DNA from: Sulfurirhabdus sp043759595
GTDB lineage: Bacteria; Pseudomonadota; Gammaproteobacteria; Burkholderiales; SMCO01
Direction: 5' to 3'
Length of the DNA: 64,000 nt
Assembly (NCBI GenBank): GCA_043759595.1
Contig: JAYVLG010000002.1
Coordinates: 1-64,000 of the forward strand
In this document: positions 24,621 to 33,697 of the stretch, piece after piece
How positions within the stretch are numbered: position 1 is the stretch's first letter
Layout of the letters: each line of letters begins with the position of its first letter
Translations under genes and position numbers: made by a program
Notes under the pieces: generated by a model
What the model was told of the DNA's origin: nothing
Seen by the model: only the letters and a program-made list of their open reading frames with translations
Databases searched by the model: none

Positions 24621-26024
24621 TTAACCCAGCAGTTTGCGCGCTCGACCAATCGCCGCCCTGACCTGATCAGGTGCAGTTCCACCAATATGGTTACGACTGT
24701 TCAGTGAACCCTCCAGCGTGAGCACACCAAAAACATCTTCATCGATTAAATCAGAAAAACCGCGCAATTCTGCCAAAGGCAGGTCACTCAGATCACATCC
24801 TCTGGTTTCTGCATGCCGCACTGCCAGCGCGACCACTTCATGTGCGTCACGGAAAGGCAGCCCTTTTTTGACCATATAGTCTGCCAAGTCGGTTGCCGTA
24901 GCGAATCCTTGTGCTGCAGCAGCCCGCATTGCTTCTGGTTTTGCGGTGATGCCTGTCATCATGTCGGCCAGAATGGTAAGGGTATTGGCTAAGGTATCCA
25001 CCGTATCAAACAGTGGCTCTTTATCTTCCTGATTATCTTTGTTATAAGCCAGTGGCTGGGATTTCATGAGCGTCAGCAATGCGACAAGATGCCCATTAAT
25101 ACGGCCCGTTTTACCGCGAATCAATTCTGGTACATCCGGATTTTTCTTCTGCGGCATGATACTGGAGCCGGTACAAAAACGATCGGCAATACTGATAAAT
25201 CCGAACCGCGGGCTCATCCAGAGTATGAGCTCTTCTGACAAACGGGAAAGATGTGTCATGATCAGTGCAGCGCAAGATGCAAATTCGATGGCAAAATCGC
25301 GATCCGAAACTGCATCCAGCGAGTTTTCACAGACGCCATCAAACCCCAATTCTTTTGCGACCATTTCCCGATCAATGGGATAGCTGGTTCCTGCCAGTGC
25401 TGCCGCACCCAGTGGCAGGCGATTCACCCGCTTGCGACAATCCTGCAACCGATCGGCATCCCGCTTGAGCATCTCAAAATAAGCCATCAGATGATGTCCA
25501 AAAGTCACGGGCTGCGCCACTTGAAGATGCGTAAAACCCGGCATGATGGTATCGGCATTTTTTTCAGCCAGATCCAGAAAAGCCAATTGGGCATGGCGGA
25601 TCAATTCAAGCAGACCGTCAATCGAAGCGCGCAGGTATAACCGGATATCTGTTGCTACCTGGTCATTACGCGAACGTCCTGTGTGCAAGCGCTTCCCCGC
25701 ATCACCAATTAAATCGGTCAGACGCTTCTCTATATTAAGGTGAACATCTTCCAGATCCAGAGACCATTTGAATCGTCCATCGCTGATTTCTTGCTCGATC
25801 ATTGCAAGGCCTCTTTGGATCGCAGCCCAATCTTCTGCACTCAGAATACCCACTGCGTGCAACATATGGGCATGCGCCAGCGAGCCTTGTATATCATAAG
25901 CAGCCAGGCGATAATCAAATCCCACAGAGGCAGTGTAACGCTTTACCAGTTCTGCCACGGGTTCAGAAAATCTGCCAGACCACGCCTTGCTTTCAGCTGG
26001 AGCGCCATTCTTTTTATCTTGCAT
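24621..26024 (-). CDS. argH: argininosuccinate lyase
   Basis: Final enzyme of arginine synthesis; it splits argininosuccinate into arginine and fumarate. The 467 residues have the normal length. The signature SSIMPQKKNPD (about residues 285-295) is the fumarase/aspartase superfamily loop. TGRSRNDQVATD and GFTHLQVAQPVTFGHH are further active-site blocks. The gene is transcribed divergently from the AlgZ-like kinase gene, as in Pseudomonas. Confidence 0.97.
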   Translation of the reverse strand: MQDKKNGAPAESKAWSGRFSEPVAELVKRYTASVGFDYRLAAYDIQGSLAHAHMLHAVGILSAEDWAAIQRGLAMIEQEISDGRFKWSLDLEDVHLNIEKRLTDLIGDAGKRLHTGRSRNDQVATDIRLYLRASIDGLLELIRHAQLAFLDLAEKNADTIMPGFTHLQVAQPVTFGHHLMAYFEMLKRDADRLQDCRKRVNRLPLGAAALAGTSYPIDREMVAKELGFDGVCENSLDAVSDRDFAIEFASCAALIMTHLSRLSEELILWMSPRFGFISIADRFCTGSSIMPQKKNPDVPELIRGKTGRINGHLVALLTLMKSQPLAYNKDNQEDKEPLFDTVDTLANTLTILADMMTGITAKPEAMRAAAAQGFATATDLADYMVKKGLPFRDAHEVVALAVRHAETRGCDLSDLPLAELRGFSDLIDEDVFGVLTLEGSLNSRNHIGGTAPDQVRAAIGRARKLLG

Positions 26025-26055
26025 AGTGTTACTGCCTTGTTCAAAATGGAAAATT

Positions 26056-27072
26056 ATGGCAATTATAAATCAAAACGACCTTCCAATCTCCCTGCCAAAT
26101 TTTTGCAACATGGGGACGAGCCTGCGCATCCTGGTTTTTGTGGATGCGGCAAGTGTGCTGGCAGCCGCAGCCAGGGCACAAACTGTTGCCCTTTTGTGGC
26201 AGGAATTGTTAGCCATCTCCGCTTTGGTTCAGCCCATTTTATTACTAAGCCTGATCCTCTTATGCCTTTCAAACCGGTTTCTGTCAAAAATTACATATCC
26301 GTCCGGGGTGCTTGTCGTCGTCACGCTGGAATTATGCCTGACGACAGCCATCTATATGCTGGACCAACGCTACTTTGGTACTTTTGAAACCAGTGCACTA
26401 CAGCGGAACTGGTTTTTTAGCGGATCAATGACGGCTTTTTTGCTCGCCTACTTTAATTTGCGTAGCCGCGCACTTTCCCCCGCGCTGGCCGAAGCCAGAT
26501 TGCAAGCCCTGCAGGCGCGCATTCGCCCCCACTTTCTATTTAATAGTATCAATGCGGTACTGAGCCTGATACGCACGGACCCAAAGCGCGCTGAACGCGC
26601 ACTGGAAGATATGGCTGATCTGTTTCGTGTGGTCATGGCGGATAATCGGCAGCTGACCACACTGGAAAGAGAAATCGAGTTATGCAAAGAATACCTTAAT
26701 CTGGAGCAGTTGCGGCTGGGCGAGCGACTCCAGATAACCTGGCATATCGACAAAATGCCCAAAGGGGCGCTCATTCCGCCACTTGCGCTACAGCCATTAC
26801 TGGAAAATGCCGTTTACCACGGAATCGAACCTTCCATCCAGGCAGGAGAGATCACCATCAATATATATAGTACGCGTAATCAGGTTAATCTGGTGCTACG
26901 AAATCCCTATCAACAGGATGGCAATCACCACTCCGGCAATAAAATGGCATTACAGAATATTCGTGAACGACTTGCCCTGCATTTTGATGCAGAAGCCAGT
27001 CTGACTACAAAAATTAGCGGCAATTCATATCAGGTGCACATCATTATCCCTTACGTGACCACGCAAAAATGA
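26056..27072 (+). CDS. LytS/AlgZ-type sensor histidine kinase
   Basis: An inner-membrane kinase with about four N-terminal helices (residues about 15-140) and a His_kinase domain. I prefer the ATG at 26056 because an earlier frame would run far into the argH start. The phospho-acceptor His is in ARIRPHFLFNSINAVLSLI, the pattern of the LytS/YehU/AlgZ class. The ATP-binding part has PPLALQPLLENAVYHGIE (N box), and the G box is degraded or short (MALQNIRERL). It overlaps the response-regulator gene by four bases. Its signal is unknown. Confidence 0.9.
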   Translation: MAIINQNDLPISLPNFCNMGTSLRILVFVDAASVLAAAARAQTVALLWQELLAISALVQPILLLSLILLCLSNRFLSKITYPSGVLVVVTLELCLTTAIYMLDQRYFGTFETSALQRNWFFSGSMTAFLLAYFNLRSRALSPALAEARLQALQARIRPHFLFNSINAVLSLIRTDPKRAERALEDMADLFRVVMADNRQLTTLEREIELCKEYLNLEQLRLGERLQITWHIDKMPKGALIPPLALQPLLENAVYHGIEPSIQAGEITINIYSTRNQVNLVLRNPYQQDGNHHSGNKMALQNIRERLALHFDAEASLTTKISGNSYQVHIIIPYVTTQK

Positions 27073-27839
27073 ACACTGCCCCATTAAAAATCATGCTCGT
27101 AGACGATGAAGCGCCCGCCAGAAAACGCTTGAGGGAGTTGCTATCGGATTGCGCAGCAGAATTTAATCTTGAAATTGTGGAAGAATCCAGGAACGGTATT
27201 GTGGCTTTGGCAGCCCTTGACAAAGCCAAACCAGACGTCATTCTACTGGATATCCGCATGCCGGAAATGGACGGGATTGAATTTGCCCAACATGTTCAAA
27301 AATTACCCGAACCGCCTGCCATCATTTTTACCACGGCATACGACAATTATGCCATTCAGGCATTTGAAGTGAACGCCATTGATTATCTTTTAAAGCCAAT
27401 CCGGGTTGAACGCCTGGCTGCCGCACTAAAAAAGGCCCACGCCCTGTCTGCCGCAAGCTTGCAAGCACTTCAGAATCTCTCGCCTCGAGCACCCGCCAAT
27501 TTAAGCGTGGTTGAACGCGGAAAAATTCAGCTTATTCCCATCAATGAAATCATCTATCTTAAAGCTGAGCTGAAATACGTCACGATTAAAACCAGCGAAC
27601 GAGAGTATCTATTAGAAGAGTCCCTAACCAGGCTGGAACAGGAATACGCCTTACGCTTTGTGCGTATTCATCGCAATTGCCTGGTGGCAAAAGAATATAT
27701 TATCGGATTAGAGAAAGTTGAAGGCGGAACAGAAAACGCAGAATCCCAATCCGGGTGGGTGGTCTTGCTAAAAGGTCTGGATGAAAAGCTGGCCATCAGC
27801 CGACGCCAGCTCCACCTCGTCAAGGAAATTAAAAACTGA
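27069..27839 (+). CDS. LytTR-type response regulator (AlgR-like)
   Basis: The 256 residues hold a CheY-like receiver (IMLVDDEAPARKRL; phospho-acceptor in DVILLDIRMPEMDG; TTAYDNYAI; switch Lys in DYLLKP) and a LytTR DNA-binding domain from about residue 150. The LytTR signs are VERGKIQLIPINEIIYLKAE, YLLEESL and FVRIHRNCLV. AlgR in Pseudomonas controls alginate, twitching and other envelope functions; the same role here is only inferred from synteny. It is cotranscribed with the kinase and followed by a terminator. Confidence 0.93.
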   Translation: MNTAPLKIMLVDDEAPARKRLRELLSDCAAEFNLEIVEESRNGIVALAALDKAKPDVILLDIRMPEMDGIEFAQHVQKLPEPPAIIFTTAYDNYAIQAFEVNAIDYLLKPIRVERLAAALKKAHALSAASLQALQNLSPRAPANLSVVERGKIQLIPINEIIYLKAELKYVTIKTSEREYLLEESLTRLEQEYALRFVRIHRNCLVAKEYIIGLEKVEGGTENAESQSGWVVLLKGLDEKLAISRRQLHLVKEIKN

Positions 27840-27854
27840 GCACTACATCAGGTG

Positions 27855-27879
27855 ATTGTTTCTATTAAAACAATTTTTT
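27855..27879 (+). terminator. terminator after the AlgZ/AlgR-type pair
   Basis: ATTGTTT (27855-27861) pairs with AAACAAT (27868-27874), followed by a T-run through 27879. The stem is short and AT-rich, but the T-run is good. It ends 35 bases before the stop of the convergent thioredoxin-like gene. Confidence 0.5.
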
Positions 27880-27913
27880 AGCGCCACTAAAGCGCAGGAA
27901 AATATTCACACTA

Positions 27914-28396
27914 TTAGTTTGCCCTGATTTTAGCCAGTCCCTGATCAATGGCATTATCCAGATAACCGCCGTAATAATCCGGGGTCAGTAAACCGACAAT
28001 CGGATCTGCCAATTCATTTCCCTGCGCATCAAATACCTTTATCGTCGGAACCATGCGTACTTTTTGAGCGCTGGCAAACTTGCTCTGCGTAGTTGATCTT
28101 CCCTTGAAATCCAGTATTTTTGAATCACTGCCCATATCGATTTGACGCATGATGACTTTAGTATCATAGTCAGCATTTCGCCCCATCGGCAGCAGAAATT
28201 CTTGCAATACCCGCTCACAATATACGCAATGCGGGCTCATGAATAACACCAGAATGGGAATTTGTTTTGCCTTTGCCGCTTTAGCTTCTGTTGTAAAATC
28301 CTGCACATAAGGAAGACCATCAGCCCAAGCCGCAGGCATCCAGCTTCCCATTATCCATGTTAAAATGACAGCTATTCGTGTTATGGTTTGTTTCAT
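27914..28396 (-). CDS. periplasmic thioredoxin-like (SoxW/DsbE-type) protein
   Basis: The 160 residues begin with a signal peptide (ITRIAVILTWIMGSWMPAAWA). A thioredoxin fold follows, with ILVLFMSPHCVYCERVLQEF giving the redox pair CVYC and the cis-proline in VRMVPTIKVFD. This CxxC composition resembles the SoxW/thioredoxin_2 group, which reduces periplasmic disulfides. The target is unknown. It lies between the AlgR-like gene and hemC on the opposite strand. Confidence 0.85.
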   Translation of the reverse strand: MKQTITRIAVILTWIMGSWMPAAWADGLPYVQDFTTEAKAAKAKQIPILVLFMSPHCVYCERVLQEFLLPMGRNADYDTKVIMRQIDMGSDSKILDFKGRSTTQSKFASAQKVRMVPTIKVFDAQGNELADPIVGLLTPDYYGGYLDNAIDQGLAKIRAN

Positions 28397-28444
28397 TCAA
28401 TTTGCGCCTGTTCAAGTTGGCATTAATTTATAATTTTTTTTTGG

Positions 28445-29413
28445 ATGATTTTTTTGAGTAATAGTTCACACTCTATCGCCAGTAAGCTCGGTACGCTGAC
28501 CATTGCTTCGCGTGAAAGCGCCCTTGCCATGTGGCAAGCTGAATACATACAACAACGCTTACGGCAATTATACCCGGAACTTGAGGTCCGAATCTTGGGT
28601 ATGACCACTAAAGGTGATCAGATTCTAGACATGCCCCTCAGTAAAATTGGCGGCAAAGGGTTGTTCATCAAAGAATTGGAACAGGCCATGTTCGAAGGAC
28701 GCGCTGACATCGCAGTTCACTCCATGAAAGATGTCACCATGACCATGCCGGAAGGGTTCTGCCTTGCTGCCATTGGGGAACGTGAAGACCCACGCGATGC
28801 TTTTGTTTCCAATCAATTCAAAAGCCTGGCTGATTTGCCGCAGGGCAGCATCGTAGGGACTTCCAGCATGCGCCGTCAAAGCGTGCTACTGGCCCGCTTT
28901 CCGCATCTTGATATCAAGGCATTACGTGGTAACGTCGGTACCCGTCTTAAGAAACTGGATGAAGGCCAATACAGCGCTATTATACTTGCCGCAGCTGGAC
29001 TCAAGCGCTTGGGATTGGGCGACCGGATTGCCTCCCTGCTTACCCCGGAGCAAAGCTTGCCCGCTGTGGGTCAAGGTGCATTGGGAATCGAGTGCAGATC
29101 AGATCGGGCCGATTTGATCGAGCTGGTTCAGCCGCTTAATCATCCTGTAACTGCCAGTTGTGTTAGCGCAGAACGCGCCATGAGCCGGACTTTAGGCGGC
29201 AGTTGCCAGGTTCCATTAGGCGGTTTCGCTGAAATAGCAGAGGGTGTACTGAAACTACGTGGATTTGTTGCCAAACCAGATGGCAGTCAAATCATTGAAG
29301 CCGCTGTACAAGGCCTGCCGGAAGATGCTGAAAAGCTCGGCACCAGCCTGGCAGAACAATTACTTGCCAAAGGTGCAGGCGAAATTTTAGCCGCACTGGC
29401 ATTGGATCATTAA
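28445..29413 (+). CDS. hemC: porphobilinogen deaminase (hydroxymethylbilane synthase)
   Basis: Joins four porphobilinogen units into hydroxymethylbilane in haem synthesis. The 322 residues fit the family. SRESALAMWQAEYIQQRL is the N-terminal signature, and SMKDVTMTMPEGFCLAAIGER forms the catalytic Asp region. LGGSCQVPLGGFAEI contains the cysteine that carries the dipyrromethane cofactor. The gene starts the hemCDXY operon and runs into hemD with a three-base gap. Confidence 0.97.
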   Translation: MIFLSNSSHSIASKLGTLTIASRESALAMWQAEYIQQRLRQLYPELEVRILGMTTKGDQILDMPLSKIGGKGLFIKELEQAMFEGRADIAVHSMKDVTMTMPEGFCLAAIGEREDPRDAFVSNQFKSLADLPQGSIVGTSSMRRQSVLLARFPHLDIKALRGNVGTRLKKLDEGQYSAIILAAAGLKRLGLGDRIASLLTPEQSLPAVGQGALGIECRSDRADLIELVQPLNHPVTASCVSAERAMSRTLGGSCQVPLGGFAEIAEGVLKLRGFVAKPDGSQIIEAAVQGLPEDAEKLGTSLAEQLLAKGAGEILAALALDH

Positions 29414-29416
29414 ATA

Positions 29417-30226
29417 ATGCAGGATCTCAGCAGCAACCTCAGCGCACCTGCCACCAAGCCACTTTCTGGGCGCGGTATTGTCATCACCCGCCCGGCGCAC
29501 CAGGCTGGGCCTTTAGCAGAATTAATCAGGAACAATGGCGGCACGCCCATACTGTTTCCGGTGCTTGAGATTTTAGACACGGAAGACTTACAGCCACTTA
29601 ACGCACTTATCGAACGGCTGGAAACATTTGACATGGCTATTTTCATCAGCCCGAATGCCGTACAAAAAGCAATGAATCTGATCAAGGCCCGCCGTGAGCT
29701 GCCTCCCAAGCTGAAAATTGCCTCCATCGGTCGTGGCAGCACAAAGGAGTTGAAACATTTTGGTGTAACGGACGTGATTACACCCAGCACGCGTTTTGAT
29801 AGCGAGAATCTGCTTGCGATGCCTGAATTTCAGGATGTGAAAGATAAGCGTATCGTTATTTTTCGGGGCGATGGTGGTCGGGAAGTTCTGGGAGATACCC
29901 TGGTAAGCCGGGGAGCTAATATAGAATATGCTGAATGTTACCGACGCGCCCGGCCTAACACCAGTTCTGGAGAGCTTTTGCGCCACTGGGCGCGTAACGA
30001 GCTGGATGCTATTATTGTTACCAGCGGCGAAGGTCTGCACAACTTATATGATATGGTCGGCAAACTGGGGCGGCAGTGGATGATCAAAACCCCCGTGTTT
30101 GTACCTCACGAAAGAATAGCACAAACCGCCAGTGAACTCGGCCTGGCACAGGTGATTGTCACCCCAATGAACGACGAAGATTTATTAAACGGCCTAATTG
30201 AATGGTTCAGCAGAGATAAAGCATGA
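29417..30226 (+). CDS. hemD: uroporphyrinogen-III synthase
   Basis: Closes hydroxymethylbilane to uroporphyrinogen III with inversion of ring D. The 269-residue chain is weakly conserved as usual, but GRGIVITRPAHQAGPLAELI (first domain), IFISPNAVQKAM, IASIGRGSTKEL and DAIIVTSGEGLHNLYDM are recognisable blocks of the two-domain fold. It follows hemC by three bases and overlaps hemX by four, so translation is coupled. Confidence 0.93.
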   Translation: MQDLSSNLSAPATKPLSGRGIVITRPAHQAGPLAELIRNNGGTPILFPVLEILDTEDLQPLNALIERLETFDMAIFISPNAVQKAMNLIKARRELPPKLKIASIGRGSTKELKHFGVTDVITPSTRFDSENLLAMPEFQDVKDKRIVIFRGDGGREVLGDTLVSRGANIEYAECYRRARPNTSSGELLRHWARNELDAIIVTSGEGLHNLYDMVGKLGRQWMIKTPVFVPHERIAQTASELGLAQVIVTPMNDEDLLNGLIEWFSRDKA

Positions 30227-31293
30227 CCACCGAAAATTCAGATCAAGCAGTAATCGAAGCACCAAAACCAGTCGCTCCTTCAAGCCCTGGCCGGTTTTCC
30301 GGTTGGAGCCGATATGTTAGTTTAGGCTTTATCATCGCCGTCATAGCACTGACGCTTTCTGTCTGGCAGAGTATTGAGTCTCGGCATCGCATCAATGATC
30401 TTGAGCAAACCTTGAGCAAACGTCTGGCTCAATTTGAATCAATTAATAAAGAAAATCAAGTCGTTTCTTCCCAGGCCCAGGAAGGCACCAGAGAAGCGCT
30501 GGTTAAACTGGGCGTACTCGAAAGCAAACTGGTGGATTCGCAAAATCAGCAAGTAGCACTTGAAACACTCTATCAGGAACTCTCGCGCAACCGTGATGAA
30601 TGGGCACTGGCAGATATTGAGCAAATTTTATCTATTGCCAGCCAGCAATTGCAGATTTCCGGTAACGTTAAAGCTGCGCTGATTGCCATGCAGACAGCTG
30701 ACAGCCGACTACAACGCTTGGACAAACCTCAGTTTATTGGCATCCGCAAAGCCATCAACAAGGATATCGAACGCCTGCAGGCAATGCCTTTCGTAGATAC
30801 GGTAGGAATCAGTCTGCGCCTTGACGATATGATTGCCAAAATAGATTCCCTGCCTCTGGATATTGGCACCCCAATGAAAGACAACGTTCCTCCGCCAAAG
30901 AAAGATGCAAGCGAAAAGTGGTGGAAGCAATTGGGCCTGGAAGCATGGCAGGATATAAAGCAAATGGTTCAGGTCAGTAAAATTGACCACCCAGAAATCC
31001 CATTACTGCCGCCTGAGCAGGCTTATTTTGTCCGTGAAAACATGAAGCTTCGGCTGCTCACAGCACGCATTGCTTTACTGCAACATGACGAACAAAGTTA
31101 CAAAGTGGACCTGAAAGCAGCGCAAGAGTGGCTGACACGCTATTTCGACAGCAATGCAAAATCCACAAAACTTGCGAAATCCTCCTTGCGCCAGTTGGCT
31201 GAAAGCCAGGTCAGCATTAACCCCCCTGATATTTCAGAAAGTCTCCAGGTGGTGCAGAATTACAAACAAGCACATGAAAGGAATCCACGTTGA
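30223..31293 (+). CDS. hemX: HemX-type membrane protein of the hem operon
   Basis: The 356 residues have a cytosolic Pro-rich N-terminus, one membrane helix (YVSLGFIIAVIALTLSVW, about residues 30-47) and a long periplasmic helical part with heptad patterns. ADIEQILSIASQQLQISGNV and EAWQDIKQMVQV are typical of the family. Despite some databases naming it a uroporphyrinogen-III methyltransferase, no SAM motif is present. The role is unproven, perhaps organising haem synthesis at the membrane. It overlaps both hemD and hemY. Confidence 0.9.
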   Translation: MTTENSDQAVIEAPKPVAPSSPGRFSGWSRYVSLGFIIAVIALTLSVWQSIESRHRINDLEQTLSKRLAQFESINKENQVVSSQAQEGTREALVKLGVLESKLVDSQNQQVALETLYQELSRNRDEWALADIEQILSIASQQLQISGNVKAALIAMQTADSRLQRLDKPQFIGIRKAINKDIERLQAMPFVDTVGISLRLDDMIAKIDSLPLDIGTPMKDNVPPPKKDASEKWWKQLGLEAWQDIKQMVQVSKIDHPEIPLLPPEQAYFVRENMKLRLLTARIALLQHDEQSYKVDLKAAQEWLTRYFDSNAKSTKLAKSSLRQLAESQVSINPPDISESLQVVQNYKQAHERNPR

Positions 31294-32486
31294 GAGGGCT
31301 ATTCTGGATTCTTGCTGTATTCGGCCTGGCAGTTGCATTTACCCTTGCCGGCAAAAATACATCCAGCTACGTTTTGCTGGTTTACCCGCCCTATCGCATT
31401 GAGCTTGCGCTCAATTTAATGATCGCGCTTCTGCTTGGTATTTTTTTCCTGGGATACATTTTAATTCGGCTTGCGACACACACGTTACGCCTGCCAGCCT
31501 ATGTGCGGAGCTTTCGACTTGAACGCCGTCTCAAGAATGCCAGAAAAATCACTGACAATGCCCTTCTTGCCTTTTTCGAGGGGCGCTATGAAAAAGCCGA
31601 AAAACTGGCCAGCAAAGCCATGGAAATGCAGGAATCTCCCGCCATCACAGCCACTCTTGCAGCACGTGCAGCCCATGAACAGCGCGCTTTTAATCGCAGA
31701 GATGAATACCTTTTGCGTGCTGAGCGGCTAGCGCCCGATGAATCTCTGGTACGCCTGATGACACAAGCTGATCTGCTGATTGATCAACGCCGCTATCCAG
31801 AAGCGATGGAAAGCCTGAAGCAACTCCATGCTCTGGCACCCAAGCACCTCTCTGCCATGCGACTTGAGCTAAAAGCCCAGCAACAGACAAAAAACTGGGA
31901 GCAAGTCCTCAATTTAGTCGTCCAGATTGAAAAACGCGGGGCAATTGAAGCAACGCAAGCGGAACAATTAAAAATAAATGCCTACCTGGAAATTCTCAAG
32001 CGCAAAGCGCAGGATGATGTCAGGGCACTTAAAGCGTACTGGATAAAAATGCCCGCAACCATCCGCACCAATACAAAAGTTGCACTCGCCGCTGCCCAGC
32101 AATTCATCAAAGCAGGTGACGACCAAACAGCCCTGAATATTATTGAAACAAGCCTGGAACAGCAATGGGACAGCGATCTGATAAAGCACTACGGCAATTG
32201 TCTAACTCAAGATAATCTCAAACAATTGGAACGTGCAGAGAAATGGCTGCCCAATCATCCCAAAGACGCGGCATTATTACTGACATTGGGAACGCTTTGC
32301 ATGCGCCAGGAACTCTGGGGAAAAGCACAAAACTATCTGGAAGCCAGCCTCAGTATTGAACCAACCAGCGAAACCCATATCGCATTCGCCCAGTTGTTAG
32401 AGAAAATGAAGCGGGAAAACGATGCCTGCGAGCATTATCGTAAGAGCCTGGAACTGGCATTACGTCAGAACAGCGTATCTAGCTGA
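31290..32486 (+). CDS. hemY: HemY-type TPR membrane protein
   Basis: The 398 residues have two N-terminal membrane helices (about residues 3-20 and 40-60) and then a series of helical TPR-like repeats, e.g. ALLAFFEGRYEKAEKLASKA and LLTLGTLCMRQELWGKAQNYLE. The start codon is a TTG that overlaps the hemX stop (TTGA). This HemY is not the protoporphyrinogen oxidase of Bacillus; it is the proteobacterial hem-operon scaffold-like protein of unclear function. A hairpin follows the stop codon. Confidence 0.92.
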   Translation: MRGLFWILAVFGLAVAFTLAGKNTSSYVLLVYPPYRIELALNLMIALLLGIFFLGYILIRLATHTLRLPAYVRSFRLERRLKNARKITDNALLAFFEGRYEKAEKLASKAMEMQESPAITATLAARAAHEQRAFNRRDEYLLRAERLAPDESLVRLMTQADLLIDQRRYPEAMESLKQLHALAPKHLSAMRLELKAQQQTKNWEQVLNLVVQIEKRGAIEATQAEQLKINAYLEILKRKAQDDVRALKAYWIKMPATIRTNTKVALAAAQQFIKAGDDQTALNIIETSLEQQWDSDLIKHYGNCLTQDNLKQLERAEKWLPNHPKDAALLLTLGTLCMRQELWGKAQNYLEASLSIEPTSETHIAFAQLLEKMKRENDACEHYRKSLELALRQNSVSS

Positions 32487-32495
32487 AGTTCAGCG

Positions 32496-32531
32496 ATTAT
32501 AGTCGCCAGCCTAAATGGTGATGACTATAAT
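32496..32531. terminator. hairpin between hemY and the convergent reductase gene
   Basis: ATTATAGTC (32496-32504) pairs with GACTATAAT (32523-32531); the loop has additional GCC/GGT pairing. A short T-rich tail follows on the plus strand. It can serve both convergent transcripts. Confidence 0.55.
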
Positions 32532-32566
32532 TTAACTTCTAGTAAGTTGCGTTACAAAAGTCTATC

Positions 32567-33595
32567 TCAGCTTTTTGGTGCAGGGGTAGACTGAAACAGA
32601 AACGCATCAGACAAGAATTCATCTTCTGGCAACCCCTGTTTCGTGAAAGCCTGATGCGCAGCCTCCACCATTGGCGGTGAGCCGCAGGCATAAACCTGAT
32701 ACCCGGAAAGATCCGGGAAGTCTTTCATGATCGCTTCATGTACCAAACCTGTACGGCCATCCCATTTATCTTCTGGTTTTGGCTCAGAAAGAACGGGAAT
32801 AAAAGTAAAATTGGAGTGGGCTTGTTGCCACTGGCCCGGCAATTCAGGCATATACAGATCAGACAAGGTTCGTGCCCCCCAATACAGGACCATCTGACGA
32901 TCTGATTCAACATGAAAAGCATGCTCCAGCATACTCTTGATTGGCGCGAAACCTGTGCCGCCAGCCACAAATATGATCGGTTTATCACTATCATCACGCA
33001 GAAAGAATGTCCCTAGCGGACCTTCAAATCGCAAAATGTCTTTTTCCTTCATTTTGGTAAACACATGCTCGGTAAAAGCTCCACCCGAAATATTGCGAAC
33101 GTGCAACTGAAGCAATTCATCATCGTGTGGCGCATTTGCCAAAGAAAAACTCCGGCGCTTGCCGTCTTTCATAAGAATATCAACATATTGCCCGGCTAAA
33201 AACTGCAAACGCTCATTAGCAGGTAACTTGAGATGCATCACAATGACATCATCCGCCAGCTTTTCCAGCTGATGCACACGGCAGGGCAGTGTTTTAATCT
33301 GAATATCTTTGGCCGCGCCAATTTCACGGCATTCAATCGTCAAATCGGACTGTGCCTGAGCGCAGCAAAACAAAGCCATTCCGCGTTGTTTTTCATCTTC
33401 GCTTAAAGCATTATCCTGATAGATACCATAATCCACTGAACCTTCCAGTATTTTACCCTTGCATGTGCCACAAGCACCGTTGCGACAGCCATAAGCCAAA
33501 GCAAAACCTTCACGCAGTGCGGCTTCAAGAATGGTTTCGTCTTCGCCTGCCGTAAAAACATGATTGCTTGGTTTAATCGTTATTTGATGAGACAT
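32567..33595 (-). CDS. 2Fe-2S ferredoxin/FAD/NAD(P)H reductase (often named CDP-6-deoxy-delta-3,4-glucoseen reductase)
   Basis: The 342-residue chain is a three-domain electron-transfer flavoprotein. An N-terminal plant-type ferredoxin carries AYGCRNGACGTCKGKILEG (cluster cysteines near residues 36, 41, 44) and the fourth Cys in MALFCCAQAQSD. Next comes an FAD domain with RRSFSLANAPHD. The NAD(P) domain has FVAGGTGFAPIKSMLEH and YACGSPPMVEAAHQAF. The betaproteobacterial protein carries a sugar-biosynthesis name by similarity only. A general reductase role for an oxygenase or another acceptor is just as likely. Confidence 0.85.
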   Translation of the reverse strand: MSHQITIKPSNHVFTAGEDETILEAALREGFALAYGCRNGACGTCKGKILEGSVDYGIYQDNALSEDEKQRGMALFCCAQAQSDLTIECREIGAAKDIQIKTLPCRVHQLEKLADDVIVMHLKLPANERLQFLAGQYVDILMKDGKRRSFSLANAPHDDELLQLHVRNISGGAFTEHVFTKMKEKDILRFEGPLGTFFLRDDSDKPIIFVAGGTGFAPIKSMLEHAFHVESDRQMVLYWGARTLSDLYMPELPGQWQQAHSNFTFIPVLSEPKPEDKWDGRTGLVHEAIMKDFPDLSGYQVYACGSPPMVEAAHQAFTKQGLPEDEFLSDAFLFQSTPAPKS

Positions 33596-33697
33596 GGATA
33601 ATCCTTATATTACTGCTCACTGAATGCCAACTTCACGCCCCTTTAAAACATACTGACAACCTTTTACATACCCTGAAACAGGCAAAATTGCTACAAT

